This document shows, piece by piece, positions 54,960-63,956 of a stretch of 64,000 nucleotides of DNA. The notes beneath the pieces are model-generated. The model was not told the origin of the DNA and did no database searches. It saw only the letters and a list, made by a program, of their open reading frames with translations. Source of the DNA: Rhodopseudomonas faecalis (GTDB taxonomy: Bacteria > Pseudomonadota > Alphaproteobacteria > Rhizobiales > Xanthobacteraceae); NCBI RefSeq assembly GCF_003217325.1, contig NZ_QJTI01000006.1:62001-126000 (forward strand), written 5' to 3'. Positions within the stretch are counted from its first letter, which is position 1. Each line of letters starts with the position of its first letter. The translations under genes and the position numbers were made by a program.

Positions 54960-55619
54960 TCAGAGCTGAAACTCGCGCAGATCGGCGGGTTCCAGCGGCA
55001 GCGTCGTGCGATCGACGGTGGCGAGCACGCGCTTGATGGAACCGGGCGCGTCCAGACACTTCAACACCATCTCGGCCAGATCGGCGCGGTTGATCCGGCC
55101 ATGGACGCGCGGGTCCTCATAGAGCGCGCCATTGCCGGTCGGTTCGCCCTCGGTCAGGCCGCCCGGCCGGATGATGGTCCAATCAAGATCGAGCGCACGC
55201 AAATGATCTTCGGCGCGGGTCTTGGCCTCCAGCACTGGGCCGATCGCGGCGATGATGCGCTCCGACGCATAGGCCCGGCTATCGCCGCACGCCAGCGACG
55301 ACACTTGCAGCACCCGGCGCACGCCGCAGGCCGCCGCGGCATTGCTGATCGCGTTGTTACCGTCCTCATCGACCATGCGCCGTTCGCTGGGTCCCGCGCC
55401 GACCGTGGAAATGATCACATCCGGCACCAGCGCGCGCACCGTGCTCACCACCTGTTGGTCATCGAACAAATCAAGCGCCACGGCATCAGCGACGCCCTGC
55501 AGCGCCTGCAGCCGGGCTTGATCGCGCCCTGCGGCCAAAACCTGCAGGCCACGCGCGGCGGCCATTGTGGTCAGATGCTGACCGGTGCGGCCGGTCGCGC
55601 CAAAAATCAGAACCTTCAT
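54960..55619 (-). CDS. NAD(P)H-dependent reductase, BLVRB/ChuY-like
   Basis: 219 aa, NAD(P)-binding Rossmann fold with VLIFGATGRTGQHL at the N-terminus, VISTVGAGPSE, the motif region RVLQVSSLACGDS and TIIRPGGLTEG. This matches the biliverdin-IXbeta-reductase-like group (human BLVRB, E. coli ChuY). ChuY reduces anaerobilin, the product of ChuW/HutW. The position directly after hutW, 40 bases apart, supports such a role. A general SDR function for another substrate cannot be excluded. Confidence 0.82.
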   Translation of the reverse strand: MKVLIFGATGRTGQHLTTMAAARGLQVLAAGRDQARLQALQGVADAVALDLFDDQQVVSTVRALVPDVIISTVGAGPSERRMVDEDGNNAISNAAAACGVRRVLQVSSLACGDSRAYASERIIAAIGPVLEAKTRAEDHLRALDLDWTIIRPGGLTEGEPTGNGALYEDPRVHGRINRADLAEMVLKCLDAPGSIKRVLATVDRTTLPLEPADLREFQL

Positions 55620-55659
55620 GCTGGGTAAACAACTCCAATTCGATCGATAAAGCGAGCGA

Positions 55660-57087
55660 TCACGGACAACCGCGAGGGGTAATCACCGGCGGCGAACTGT
55701 CCAGCCCCGCCGACAGGCCGCTGGTGAGATTGCCGATCCAGAACGCCCCTGCCCGGCTCGGCACGAAACTGTTGTGATTGAGTTCGCCAAGCCCCGCTTC
55801 AGTCCAATTGGCAAGCAGCGGCGCCACGGCGGCGCGGAACCCGGGACGCAGCGCTTCGACCGCGGCGAGATCGAGCTGCCCGGCCTCGAGCCCGGCGGCG
55901 ATGGCGGCATGCGCGCCGTGATGCGTTGGCACCAGCGCCAAGCCCTCGACCGGCGCACGGTGCTCGGCCAGCATCTGCCGGCGCTCAGCGACATTGATGA
56001 CGTTGCGCCAGCGATAGCCATGAGCCTGACCGCCAGCTCCCGGCCCAAACGGCAGGCAGGGCGCACCGCGCTTGATTGAGGAATTGTAGCGATTGCGCTC
56101 GCGCTGTGACTTCACCATGTGCGACTGCGAGACTTGCAGCCAGCCATAGGCTTCCAGCCGATCGACCGCGTCGGCATAAGCGCGCGCCTGCACCGCGATG
56201 CCGGCCTGGGCCGGCAGCTTGCCGCTGGCGATCGCGCGCGACAGCGGACCGCCCGGGAACACGTTGAGCGCATAGAGCGTGACGCCATCGAGCCCGATGT
56301 CATTGACGGTCTCGATATCGCGCCGCCAATCTTCGGCGCTCTGCCCCGGCAGGCCATACATCAGATCGCACACCACCACGGTGCGATCGAGTGCCACCAG
56401 CTCAGCCAAGAACGCCTTGACGTCGTCGCCGTTCAGCTTGCGGCCGAGCCGCCGACGCACTTCGCTGGCAAAGCTCTGCACGCCGATCGACAGCCGCGTG
56501 ACGCCGGCATCGGCAACCGCGATGGCTTTGGAGGGCGCAAATCCGAAGGAACGACCCTCCATGGTGATTTCGCAATCTGGCGCGAGCGGCAGATAATCGT
56601 GCAGCGCCCGCACCAGCCGCGCCATCTGATCTTCCGGCAGCGCCGACGGCGTGCCGCCGCCGATATAGACCGCATCGATCGGCGCCGACGCGACCAACGC
56701 CGTGTCAGCCTTGCTGGCAAGCTCGGCGATGACATCATCCACATAGTCCGCCGCCACCTCCGGCCGCCAGACATTTTGGAAGAAGCCGCAGAACAGGCAG
56801 TGGTTCTGACAATACGGCACGTGCAGATAGGCGACCGCGGCCTGTTCGCGCGGTGTCGCATAGATTTCATGCAACACTGCATCGACATCATCCGCTTCGA
56901 CCGGGCGACTGCCGCGCCACGGCGGCGAGAACGATCGCTTGGCAAAGGCTTCCGTCAACGGATCACAGCCGACCCGAACCAAATAATCGGCGATCCGCGG
57001 CGGCTCCATGCTGCCGGGATGGTGATGAAATTTCGGCTTTGCCTGTGCAGCCGCGCTACTGACACCGCTCGCGTCACTCATCCGCAC
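55660..57087 (-). CDS. hutW: HutW/ChuW-type radical SAM haem-opening enzyme
   Basis: 475 aa. Radical SAM cluster motif CxxxCxxC as CQNHCLFC (C93, C97, C100), IGGGTPSAL, MEGRSFGF, LSIGVQSF and a HemN-like C-terminus. The HutW/ChuW group is a relative of HemN that opens haem without O2 by methyl transfer, giving anaerobilin and free iron. The genomic context (haem receptor, hutX, hmuP-hmuTUV) favours HutW over HemN. Start GTG 57087 has AGGGGG upstream; ATG 57081 is possible. Divergent from hmuP. Confidence 0.92.
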   Translation of the reverse strand: MRMSDASGVSSAAAQAKPKFHHHPGSMEPPRIADYLVRVGCDPLTEAFAKRSFSPPWRGSRPVEADDVDAVLHEIYATPREQAAVAYLHVPYCQNHCLFCGFFQNVWRPEVAADYVDDVIAELASKADTALVASAPIDAVYIGGGTPSALPEDQMARLVRALHDYLPLAPDCEITMEGRSFGFAPSKAIAVADAGVTRLSIGVQSFASEVRRRLGRKLNGDDVKAFLAELVALDRTVVVCDLMYGLPGQSAEDWRRDIETVNDIGLDGVTLYALNVFPGGPLSRAIASGKLPAQAGIAVQARAYADAVDRLEAYGWLQVSQSHMVKSQRERNRYNSSIKRGAPCLPFGPGAGGQAHGYRWRNVINVAERRQMLAEHRAPVEGLALVPTHHGAHAAIAAGLEAGQLDLAAVEALRPGFRAAVAPLLANWTEAGLGELNHNSFVPSRAGAFWIGNLTSGLSAGLDSSPPVITPRGCP

Positions 57088-57402
57088 TCACGCCCCCTTG
57101 CGAAGTGATGAGCACGCCCGATCGTCTCCGCCGCCTGCCTTACAGACGCGCGGATCCGACAGGCCGATCTGTCATCACGCCCGATTGCATCAATTCGTTT
57201 GAAAGGCTGGCGGGCGCTGCCGAAGGCAGGAAGCTAGCTGGCTGAAGACGCACCACGACCAAGGCGTTGCGTCACAACGAGACTTACGCCGCAGTTTCGA
57301 ACGTCTCAAGTTCAACAGTCGCTCTTTATAGTGATTATAAGATACATTCCCGGATCACGGCCTATAAAGGAACGAGTTCGTTTCACTGACAATGACAGGC
57401 GC
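57088..57402. promoter_or_regulatory. Divergent control region hutW / hmuP
   Basis: About 315 bases without a gene between the two arms of the haem locus. It contains the inverted repeat listed separately at 57326-57340. Promoters for both directions should be here. I could not identify -35/-10 boxes with confidence. Confidence 0.6.
57326..57340. promoter_or_regulatory. Inverted repeat, candidate iron/haem-responsive operator
   Basis: TTATA-gtgat-TATAA, two 5-bp arms with a 5-nt spacer, in an AT-rich island in otherwise GC-rich DNA, 63 bases before hmuP. It only loosely resembles the Irr-bound iron control element of rhizobia (TTTAGAA...TTCTAAA-type). Irr or a related Fur-family regulator is an inference. 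Confidence 0.45.
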
Positions 57403-57609
57403 ATGACTGCATCTTCCGACAATCCGCCGCTGACAACTAACTCGGCGGCCTCCTCCAGCTCCCGCGTCACCCGCAGCGTTGCGGTGACCGGCAACGAAAT
57501 CAATAGCCGCGACCTGTTCTGCAGCGACCGGGAACTTGTTATCGCCCATGGCGGCGACCGCTACCGGCTGCGCCTGACATCGCAGAACAAGCTGATCCTG
57601 ACCAAATGA
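57403..57609 (+). CDS. hmuP: HmuP haem uptake protein
   Basis: 68 aa from ATG 57403. The HmuP C-terminal pattern is clear: INSRDLFCSDRELVIAHGGD then YRLRLTSQNKLILTK. In Bradyrhizobium HmuP is needed for haem uptake and acts as a co-activator of the haem receptor gene with Irr. It is the first gene of the plus-strand arm, 16 bases before hmuT. A longer frame reaching 57331 lacks support. Confidence 0.9.
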   Translation: MTASSDNPPLTTNSAASSSSRVTRSVAVTGNEINSRDLFCSDRELVIAHGGDRYRLRLTSQNKLILTK

Positions 57610-57625
57610 TCGCCGTTGCAATTGG

Positions 57626-58597
57626 ATGCGCGCACTGATGAAGCATTGTTCGAAAACCAACGCCGCGCTCGCCGCCGCGCTGTTGTGCGTGATCGCCAGC
57701 GCGCCAAGCGTCGCACGCGACATCACCGTCCAAGGCGCACATGGCCGCACGCTGACCATCACTGATAGTTCGCGCACCGTGTCGATCGGCGGCGCAATCA
57801 CCGAAATCATGGTCGCGCTCGGCGTTGGCTCGAAATTGGTCGGCATCGATTCGACCAGCACCTTTCCGCCGGACGCCGTCAAAGGCAAAGCCAATGTCGG
57901 CTATCTCCGCCAACTCTCTGCCGAGGGCGTCATTGGATTACGTCCAACCCTGATCGTGGCGATGGATAGCGCCGGGCCGAAGCAGGCCGTGCAAGCGTTT
58001 GAAGCGGCGCAAATCCCGCTGCTGCAGGTTCCAGAGGATTTCTCTGAAAAAGGCCTTTTGGACAAGATCGCCTTGATCGGCCGCGCCATGGACGCCGAGC
58101 CGGCCGCGTCCTGCCTGGCGCGCGCGGTCGCGCAGGATTTCGACTATCTGCGCCAGCTGCGTAGCAAGGTGACCAAGCCGGTGCGGGTGATGTTCGTGAT
58201 GTCGCTGGTCAACGGCCAGGCAATGGCGGCCGGCAACAACACCGCCGCCAATGAAATCATCGCGCTGTCGGGCGGCGTCAACGCTATCACCGACTATGAT
58301 GGCTACAAGACCATCAACAATGAAGCGATCGTCGCCGCCAAGCCGGACGTGGTGCTGACCATCAAGCGCGACAAGGATTCGTTCGAGTCAGCCGCGTTCT
58401 TCGCGCACCCCGCTTTCGCCCTCACCCCCGCCGGCGCCAACAAGGCGTTCATCTCGATGGATGGCCTCTATCTGCTCGGCTTTGGTCCGCGCACGCCGAC
58501 CGCCGCGCGCGAGGTCGCCACCAAGCTCTATCCGCAGCTCGCGGCGCCATCGGTGCCATCGCACGCGCTGCGCGCCGAACAAGAGTGCCGGCCATGA
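57626..58597 (+). CDS. hmuT: HmuT periplasmic haem-binding protein
   Basis: 323 aa. Signal peptide (about 1-30, SVA), PF01497 periplasmic-binding fold. The haem-family motif is NVGYLRQLSAEGVIGLRPTL, with Tyr93 as the likely axial haem ligand. It delivers haem from the receptor to HmuUV. Two start Mets (57626, 57638) are possible. It overlaps hmuU by 4 bases. Confidence 0.92.
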   Translation: MRALMKHCSKTNAALAAALLCVIASAPSVARDITVQGAHGRTLTITDSSRTVSIGGAITEIMVALGVGSKLVGIDSTSTFPPDAVKGKANVGYLRQLSAEGVIGLRPTLIVAMDSAGPKQAVQAFEAAQIPLLQVPEDFSEKGLLDKIALIGRAMDAEPAASCLARAVAQDFDYLRQLRSKVTKPVRVMFVMSLVNGQAMAAGNNTAANEIIALSGGVNAITDYDGYKTINNEAIVAAKPDVVLTIKRDKDSFESAAFFAHPAFALTPAGANKAFISMDGLYLLGFGPRTPTAAREVATKLYPQLAAPSVPSHALRAEQECRP

Positions 58598-59691
58598 CCG
58601 CGATCGACCTCGGCCATCGTCGCAGCAGTAGCACCGTCGGCCGATCGCTGCGGCCGCGCGCAGGCCTGGTGCTAGCGACCTTGGCGCTGCTGCTGGTCGT
58701 GGTTGCGGCCGCGGCGCTGACAGTCGGCGCCGCCGGCATTCCGCTCGATCGGCTGCCGGCTGCGCTGCTCGCGCGCGGCGATGCCATGCTCGATCCGCAG
58801 CTCGCCCGCGATCAGCTGGTGCTGTGGACCATTCGGCTGCCGCGCGTGCTGATCGCGGCGATCGTCGGCAGCCTGCTCGCCACCGCCGGCGCCTTGATGC
58901 AGGGGCTGTTTCGCAATCCGCTGGCCGATCCGGCGCTGGTCGGCGTCGCCAGCGGCGGCGCGCTGGCGGCAGCCGCCTCGATTGTGCTGATCGATCTGTC
59001 GCTAGGCGCCAGCCTGCACTTCATGCAGGACCAGATTCTGCCAATCGCGGCGTTTGTCGGCTCGCTTACCACTACTGTACTGCTGTATCGCATCGCCAGC
59101 CGCGAAGGCCGCACCTCGATCGCGCTGTTCCTGCTCGCCGGCATCGCCATTGCCGCGATCGCCAATGCCGGCATCGGCGTGCTGGTGTTCGTCGCCGATG
59201 ACCGGCAACTGCGCGACATCACCTTTTGGATGATGGGTTCACTGAGCGGCGCGACCTGGAGCAAAGCGTTCACCACCGCGAGCGTGCTGGCGGTCTCGCT
59301 GCTGTTGCTCGTGCGGCTGGGCCGCCAGCTCGACCTTTTGGTGCTGGGCGAAGCCGAAGCGTTCCACAGCGGCGTCGATGTCGAACGCTTGAAAATGCTG
59401 TCGATCCTGATGGTGTCGGCGATGACCGGCGTCGCGGTGTCGGTGTGCGGCGTGATCGGCTTTGTCGGCATCGTGGTGCCGCATCTGCTGCGGCTGTTGA
59501 TCGGGCCCTCGCATCGGCTGCTGCTGCCAGCCTCCGCGCTGCTCGGCGCGGTGATGCTGGTCGCGGCTGATACGCTGGCGCGCACCATGGTGGCGCCAGC
59601 GGAAATGCCGATCGGCATTCTCACCGCCGCGATTGGCGCGCCGTTCTTCCTCGGACTGCTGTTGCGGCAGCGCAAGCTGGTGGGGCTATGA
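58594..59691 (+). CDS. hmuU: HmuU haem ABC transporter permease
   Basis: 365 aa, FecCD-type permease with about ten membrane helices: RLPRVLIAAIVGSLLATAGALMQ, GLFRNPLADPALVGVASGG, and VVPHLLRLLIGPSHR near the coupling helix. Start ATG 58594 overlaps the hmuT stop by ATGA. It forms the inner-membrane haem channel with HmuV. Confidence 0.94.
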   Translation: MTAIDLGHRRSSSTVGRSLRPRAGLVLATLALLLVVVAAAALTVGAAGIPLDRLPAALLARGDAMLDPQLARDQLVLWTIRLPRVLIAAIVGSLLATAGALMQGLFRNPLADPALVGVASGGALAAAASIVLIDLSLGASLHFMQDQILPIAAFVGSLTTTVLLYRIASREGRTSIALFLLAGIAIAAIANAGIGVLVFVADDRQLRDITFWMMGSLSGATWSKAFTTASVLAVSLLLLVRLGRQLDLLVLGEAEAFHSGVDVERLKMLSILMVSAMTGVAVSVCGVIGFVGIVVPHLLRLLIGPSHRLLLPASALLGAVMLVAADTLARTMVAPAEMPIGILTAAIGAPFFLGLLLRQRKLVGL

Positions 59692-60479
59692 GCGAAGTGC
59701 TGCGCACCAATGCGGCGTCATTTGCCATTGCCGGCAAGACGCTGCTCGATCGCGTCGATCTGTCGATCGACGCCGGCGAACTGATCGCGATCGTCGGCCC
59801 GAACGGCGCCGGCAAATCGACGCTGCTGCGGCTGTTGTCCGGCGATCTGCGCCCGAGCAGCGGCGCGGTTCAGCTGCGCGGCAAGGATTTGTCAGGCTAC
59901 CCCGCGCGCGAATTGGCGCTGCGCCGCGCCATGCTGGCGCAGCACGTCAATGTCAGCTTTCCGTTCACGGTCGAGGAAGTGGTGTGGATGGGCGCCGGCG
60001 AGTTTGAGCGCGCCCGCGCCGCACCCTTCGTCGAGGCGGCGCTGCGCGAAGTCGGCCTTCAGGAGTTCCGCAGCCGCACCATCACCACGCTGTCGGGCGG
60101 CGAGCAGCAGCGCGCGCATTTCGCCCGCATCCTGGTGCAGTTGTGGGGCAGCGAAGCCGGCCATGGTCCCGGCATCCTGCTGCTCGACGAACCGACTTCC
60201 AGCCTCGACATCCGCCATCAGCTCGATCTCGCCAACACCGCACGGCGCTGCGCCCGCAACGGCACCACGGTGATCGCGATTCTGCACGATCTTAATCTGG
60301 CGGTGCGCTTTGCCGATCGCATCATCGTGCTGCATGGCGGCACAATCGCCGCCGATGGCGCGCCGATGCAGGTGATGCAGAATGCGGTGATCGACCGGGT
60401 GTTCGACGTCGAGCTCGCCATTCAGCTCGATGGCACTGGGCGGCCGTTCGTGCTGCCCGAACTCGCCGGCGTCGCCTGA
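59688..60479 (+). CDS. hmuV: HmuV haem ABC transporter ATP-binding protein
   Basis: 263 aa. Walker A GPNGAGKST, signature LSGGEQQRAHFARIL, Walker B ILLLDEPTSSLD, switch His in AILHDLNLA. FecE-like ATPase that powers HmuU. The start overlaps the hmuU stop by ATGA; the stop lies within a 10-bp hairpin. Confidence 0.95.
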   Translation: MSEVLRTNAASFAIAGKTLLDRVDLSIDAGELIAIVGPNGAGKSTLLRLLSGDLRPSSGAVQLRGKDLSGYPARELALRRAMLAQHVNVSFPFTVEEVVWMGAGEFERARAAPFVEAALREVGLQEFRSRTITTLSGGEQQRAHFARILVQLWGSEAGHGPGILLLDEPTSSLDIRHQLDLANTARRCARNGTTVIAILHDLNLAVRFADRIIVLHGGTIAADGAPMQVMQNAVIDRVFDVELAIQLDGTGRPFVLPELAGVA

Positions 60480-60487
60480 CGCCGGCG
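60464..60487. terminator. Hairpin overlapping the hmuV stop codon
   Basis: CGCCGGCGTC (60464-60473) and GACGCCGGCG (60478-60487) form a perfect 10-bp stem with loop GCCT; the hmuV TGA (60477-60479) lies at the loop edge. No U-tract follows on either strand. Placed between convergent hmuV and cobQ, it may reduce read-through. Confidence 0.5.
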
Positions 60488-60507
60488 CATCTGTTGTCGG
60501 CGATGCG

Positions 60508-62088
60508 TTAGCGCGCCAGTTTCAGCAGCGCATCGAGATCGAGATTCTGCTCGCAATGATCGGCGAGCGCTTCCAGCGCCTCTTCGACACGCTGCTCGAA
60601 CGCCAGCCCAGCCGCTTCCGCGCCGATCTGCTTCAGCCATGCCGAGCGGAATTGATCGCCGCCAAAGATGCCGTGCAGATAGCCGCCCATCACCCGGCCA
60701 TTGGCCGAGACCGCGCCTTCCGGCTGAAGCTTGCCGCTACCGTCATCGAGCAGCAGCCACGGCTTTTCCAGGCCGGCGCCGGTGGTACGGCCCATATGCA
60801 TTTCATAGCCGCGCACCCGGCAGCCGCTGCGTTGATCGAAGGCATCGACGTCGACCAGACGCTTATCACCCGAAATCTCGGTTTCGAGATCGAGCAGCCC
60901 AAGCCCCTGGGTTTCGCCCGGCGCACCTTCGATGCCCATCGGATCGCGCACCACGCGGCCCAGCATCTGGAAGCCGGCGCACAGGCCGACCACCCGGCCG
61001 CCGCGGCGCACATGGGCAAGAATGTCGATGTCCCAGCCTTCGCGGCGCATCAGATCGAGTTCGCTGCGCGTGGTCTTCGATCCCGGCAGCACGATCACGT
61101 CGATATTGGCGGGGATCGGCGAGCCCGGCTGAATCCATTGCAGGTCGATATCGGGCTCGGCCACCAAGGGATCGAGATCGTCGAAATTGGCAACGCGCGC
61201 GAGCCGCGGCACCGCGATCTTGATGCGGCCACGGCTTGCCGCCGCCGCGCGCTCCAGCGCCAGCGAATCTTCCGCCGGCAGCCGGTCCGCGCCGGGAAAC
61301 CAGCGCAGCACGCCGAGGAACGGCCAGCCGGTCTGTTCGGTGATGGTGCGGCAGCCCGGCTCGAACAGCGAGAAATCGCCGCGGAATTTGTTGATCAGAT
61401 AGCCGACCACGCGGGCGCGATCGCCCTCATTGAGCAGCACATAGCTGCCGACCAGTGCCGCCATGGTGCCGCCGCGGTCGATGTCGGACAAAAACACCAC
61501 CGGCAGATCGGCGGCTTCCGCAAAGCGCATATTGGTGATGTCGGAGGAGCGCAGATAGACCTCGGCGCCGCTGCCGGCGCCCTCCACCAGCATCAGATCG
61601 GCCTCCGCCGCCATGCGCTCAAAACTGTCGACCACCGCCGGGATCAGCCGCTGGCGCATGTGATGATAGATGCGTGCCGGGCAATTGCCGAGCACGCGGC
61701 CGCGCAGCACCACCTGCGAGCCGATATCGGTCTGCGGCTTGAGCAGCACCGGGTTCATGTGAATCGACGGCGCCGCTTTGCAGGCGCGCGCCTGCATCGC
61801 CTGGGCGCGGCCGATCTCGCCGCGCGGCCGCTCACCGTCCGGCCCGGGCGGCAGATCGGAGTCGCTGGCGACCGCGGCGTTGTTGCTCATGTTCTGCGCC
61901 TTGAACGGCCGCACCACCAGCCCGCGCCGGGTGTAGGCGCGGCACAGGCCGGCGACCACCATGCTCTTGCCGACATCCGAACTGGTGCCCTGGATCATCA
62001 GCGATCGGGCGCGGCGCGGCCCGCTCTCGGTGCGCGGCGTGAATTGGATGCGGGAAATCAGTTCGGAGACGTCAGGGGTCGTCGTCAT
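60508..62088 (-). CDS. cobQ: Cobyric acid synthase
   Basis: 526 aa. Amidates adenosyl-cobyrinic acid a,c-diamide at positions b, d, e and g using glutamine and ATP. N-terminal P-loop region (LMIQGTSSDVGKSMVVAGLC), FKAQNMSNNAAV, and a C-terminal glutamine amidotransferase domain with Cys in GLCAGFQMLG and His in GGYLHGIF. Start ATG 62088. It follows cobS on the same strand with a 51-base gap. Confidence 0.96.
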   Translation of the reverse strand: MTTTPDVSELISRIQFTPRTESGPRRARSLMIQGTSSDVGKSMVVAGLCRAYTRRGLVVRPFKAQNMSNNAAVASDSDLPPGPDGERPRGEIGRAQAMQARACKAAPSIHMNPVLLKPQTDIGSQVVLRGRVLGNCPARIYHHMRQRLIPAVVDSFERMAAEADLMLVEGAGSGAEVYLRSSDITNMRFAEAADLPVVFLSDIDRGGTMAALVGSYVLLNEGDRARVVGYLINKFRGDFSLFEPGCRTITEQTGWPFLGVLRWFPGADRLPAEDSLALERAAAASRGRIKIAVPRLARVANFDDLDPLVAEPDIDLQWIQPGSPIPANIDVIVLPGSKTTRSELDLMRREGWDIDILAHVRRGGRVVGLCAGFQMLGRVVRDPMGIEGAPGETQGLGLLDLETEISGDKRLVDVDAFDQRSGCRVRGYEMHMGRTTGAGLEKPWLLLDDGSGKLQPEGAVSANGRVMGGYLHGIFGGDQFRSAWLKQIGAEAAGLAFEQRVEEALEALADHCEQNLDLDALLKLAR

Positions 62089-62139
62089 GAAACAACTCGG
62101 GGTCAGATGGGATGATGGATTGTCAGGAATGAGGATGCG

Positions 62140-62898
62140 TCAAATCAGGGCGGCGACACCGAGCAGCAGGCCGATTTCCGCCATTTGCTCGGTCGCGCCC
62201 AAAATGTCGCCGGTGTAACCGCCGAGCAGCTTCTGCGCCGCCAGGATCGGCAGTGTCGCCAGCAGCACCGCGAACACGGCGCCAAGCAGCGCGGACCACG
62301 GCGCCAAGGCAAGCAGCGCGCCAAAACCGAGCATGGTGAAGGCGAGCGTGATCACGACGCCAGCCATCGACAACCGCTGCTGCGGATAATCGAGTTTGGC
62401 GGTGTCTAGATTGCCGCCATAGGGCAGCAGCGTCATGCCCGCCGTGACGCCGGCGCGGCCGATACTATGCGCCGCCACCAGCGCGGCGGCGGCAATCGGC
62501 ACCGGCAGGCTGGCAAGCAGCGCGATGCGCAGCGCCAGCGAGAATGCCAGCGCCAGCGCGCCATAGGTGCCGATCCGGCTGTCCTTGATGATGGTCAGCC
62601 GCTGTTCGCGGCTGCGGCCACCAAAAAGCCCGTCGGCGGTGTCAGAGACGCCGTCCTCGTGAATGCCGCCAGTCAGCGCCACGCCAACCCCGACCGCAAT
62701 GATCGCCGGCACCGCGCCGGACCAGAACAGATCGGCGATCAGCAGCGCGCCAGCGCAGGCGGTGCCGATCAGCGCGCCGACCAGCGGAAAGTATTTTGCC
62801 GATTGCAGCCAATCGCCGTCGATCCGCGTCGCCGCGGGGGTCGGCACGATGGTCATGATCTGCACGGCCTGGAAGAACGGTCGCGAGGTCGCCATCAC
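62140..62898 (-). CDS. cobS: Adenosylcobinamide-GDP ribazoletransferase (cobalamin synthase)
   Basis: 252 aa, an integral membrane protein with about six helices (called cobV in the aerobic nomenclature). Motifs: GALIGTACAGALL, GGIHEDGVSDTADGLFGGRSREQRL with the metal-binding Asp cluster, and IKDSRIGTYGALAL. It joins alpha-ribazole(-phosphate) to adenosylcobinamide-GDP. The start overlaps the cobT stop by ATGA. Confidence 0.95.
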   Translation of the reverse strand: MMATSRPFFQAVQIMTIVPTPAATRIDGDWLQSAKYFPLVGALIGTACAGALLIADLFWSGAVPAIIAVGVGVALTGGIHEDGVSDTADGLFGGRSREQRLTIIKDSRIGTYGALALAFSLALRIALLASLPVPIAAAALVAAHSIGRAGVTAGMTLLPYGGNLDTAKLDYPQQRLSMAGVVITLAFTMLGFGALLALAPWSALLGAVFAVLLATLPILAAQKLLGGYTGDILGATEQMAEIGLLLGVAALI

Positions 62899-63956
62899 GA
62901 CGCCGCTTCGCTGGCGGTCAGCACGTCGGCAAGGTCAGCCATGCCGTTCAGGATGCCGGCCGCGGCGCGCACCAGCGGCACCGCGAGCACCGCGCCGGTG
63001 CCCTCGCCGAGCCGCAGCCCGAGATCGAGATAAGGCTCGGCATCAAGCGAGCGCAGCATCTGGCCATGGCCGCGCTCGGCCGAGCGATGCGAGAACACGC
63101 AGTAATCGCGCACGGCGGGCACGAGCCGGATCGCCACCAGCGCGGCCGAGCCGGCGATGAAACCGTCGATCATCACCGGCCGGCGTTTTGAGGCCGCGCC
63201 GAGGATCGCGCCGCACATCATCGCGATTTCATAGCCGCCGAATTCGGCGAGCACGTCGAGCGGCGCGGTGGCAGCGCTGCGCGCCGCGGCGCGGCCAGCG
63301 ACCGCGAGCTTATGCGCCACGCCCGCGGCATCAAGGCCGGTCCCCGGCCCAACGCAATCGGCGAGCGGCGCGGGGCCGAGACGATGCGCCAGCAGCGCCG
63401 CCGCCGTGGTGTTGCTGATGCCGACCTCGCCGATCGCAACGATATCGAGCCCATCGTCGATCGCGCGCCGCACCATCTCGGCGGCCACGGTGATGGCTTG
63501 GCGCGCTTCGGCCAGCGTCAGCGCCGGCTCGACCACGGAATTGCGGCTGCCATGCCTGATCTTGCAATTGATCAGCTCCGGATGCGGCGGCAGATCGCCA
63601 TTGACGCCGGCATCGACCACCACCACCTCAGCGCCGGCCGCTTGCGCCAGCAGATTGATGCCCGCCGTGCCGTTCAGGCAGGCGGCGACCATCAGCGCGG
63701 TCACGCTCGCCGGAAACGGCGAGACGTTTTCGGCGGCGATGCCGTGATCGCCGGCGAACATGAACACCGCGGCGCGCCCGGTGCGCGGCGGCGCCGGCTG
63801 CCAGATCAACCCAAGCTGTACGGCCAAGTCTTCCAGCCGGCCGAGCGAGCCAACCGGCTTGGCCTTGCCATCGACCCGGCTGCGCAGCGCCGCTTCGCGC
63901 GAACGATCAACGGGGGTGATGGATTGGAGAAGGAGATCGTAGGACAGGCTGGGCAT
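62895..63956 (-). CDS. cobT: Nicotinate-nucleotide--dimethylbenzimidazole phosphoribosyltransferase
   Basis: 353 aa (cobU in aerobic nomenclature). Makes alpha-ribazole phosphate for the cobalamin lower ligand. Features: SRVDGKAKPVGSLGRLEDLA, FAGDHGIAAENVSPFP, EVGISNTTAAALLAH, and the catalytic Glu in LRLGEGTGAVLA. Start ATG 63956; only 44 bases upstream are visible, so a cobalamin riboswitch cannot be judged. Confidence 0.96.
   Translation of the reverse strand: MPSLSYDLLLQSITPVDRSREAALRSRVDGKAKPVGSLGRLEDLAVQLGLIWQPAPPRTGRAAVFMFAGDHGIAAENVSPFPASVTALMVAACLNGTAGINLLAQAAGAEVVVVDAGVNGDLPPHPELINCKIRHGSRNSVVEPALTLAEARQAITVAAEMVRRAIDDGLDIVAIGEVGISNTTAAALLAHRLGPAPLADCVGPGTGLDAAGVAHKLAVAGRAAARSAATAPLDVLAEFGGYEIAMMCGAILGAASKRRPVMIDGFIAGSAALVAIRLVPAVRDYCVFSHRSAERGHGQMLRSLDAEPYLDLGLRLGEGTGAVLAVPLVRAAAGILNGMADLADVLTASEAAS

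Noticed and set aside
57626-60479. Reading hmuTUV as a BtuFCD cobalamin transporter because cob genes are adjacent
   Set aside because: The binding protein has the haem-type NVGYLRQLSAEG motif and the operon begins with hmuP. The cob genes are on the opposite strand.
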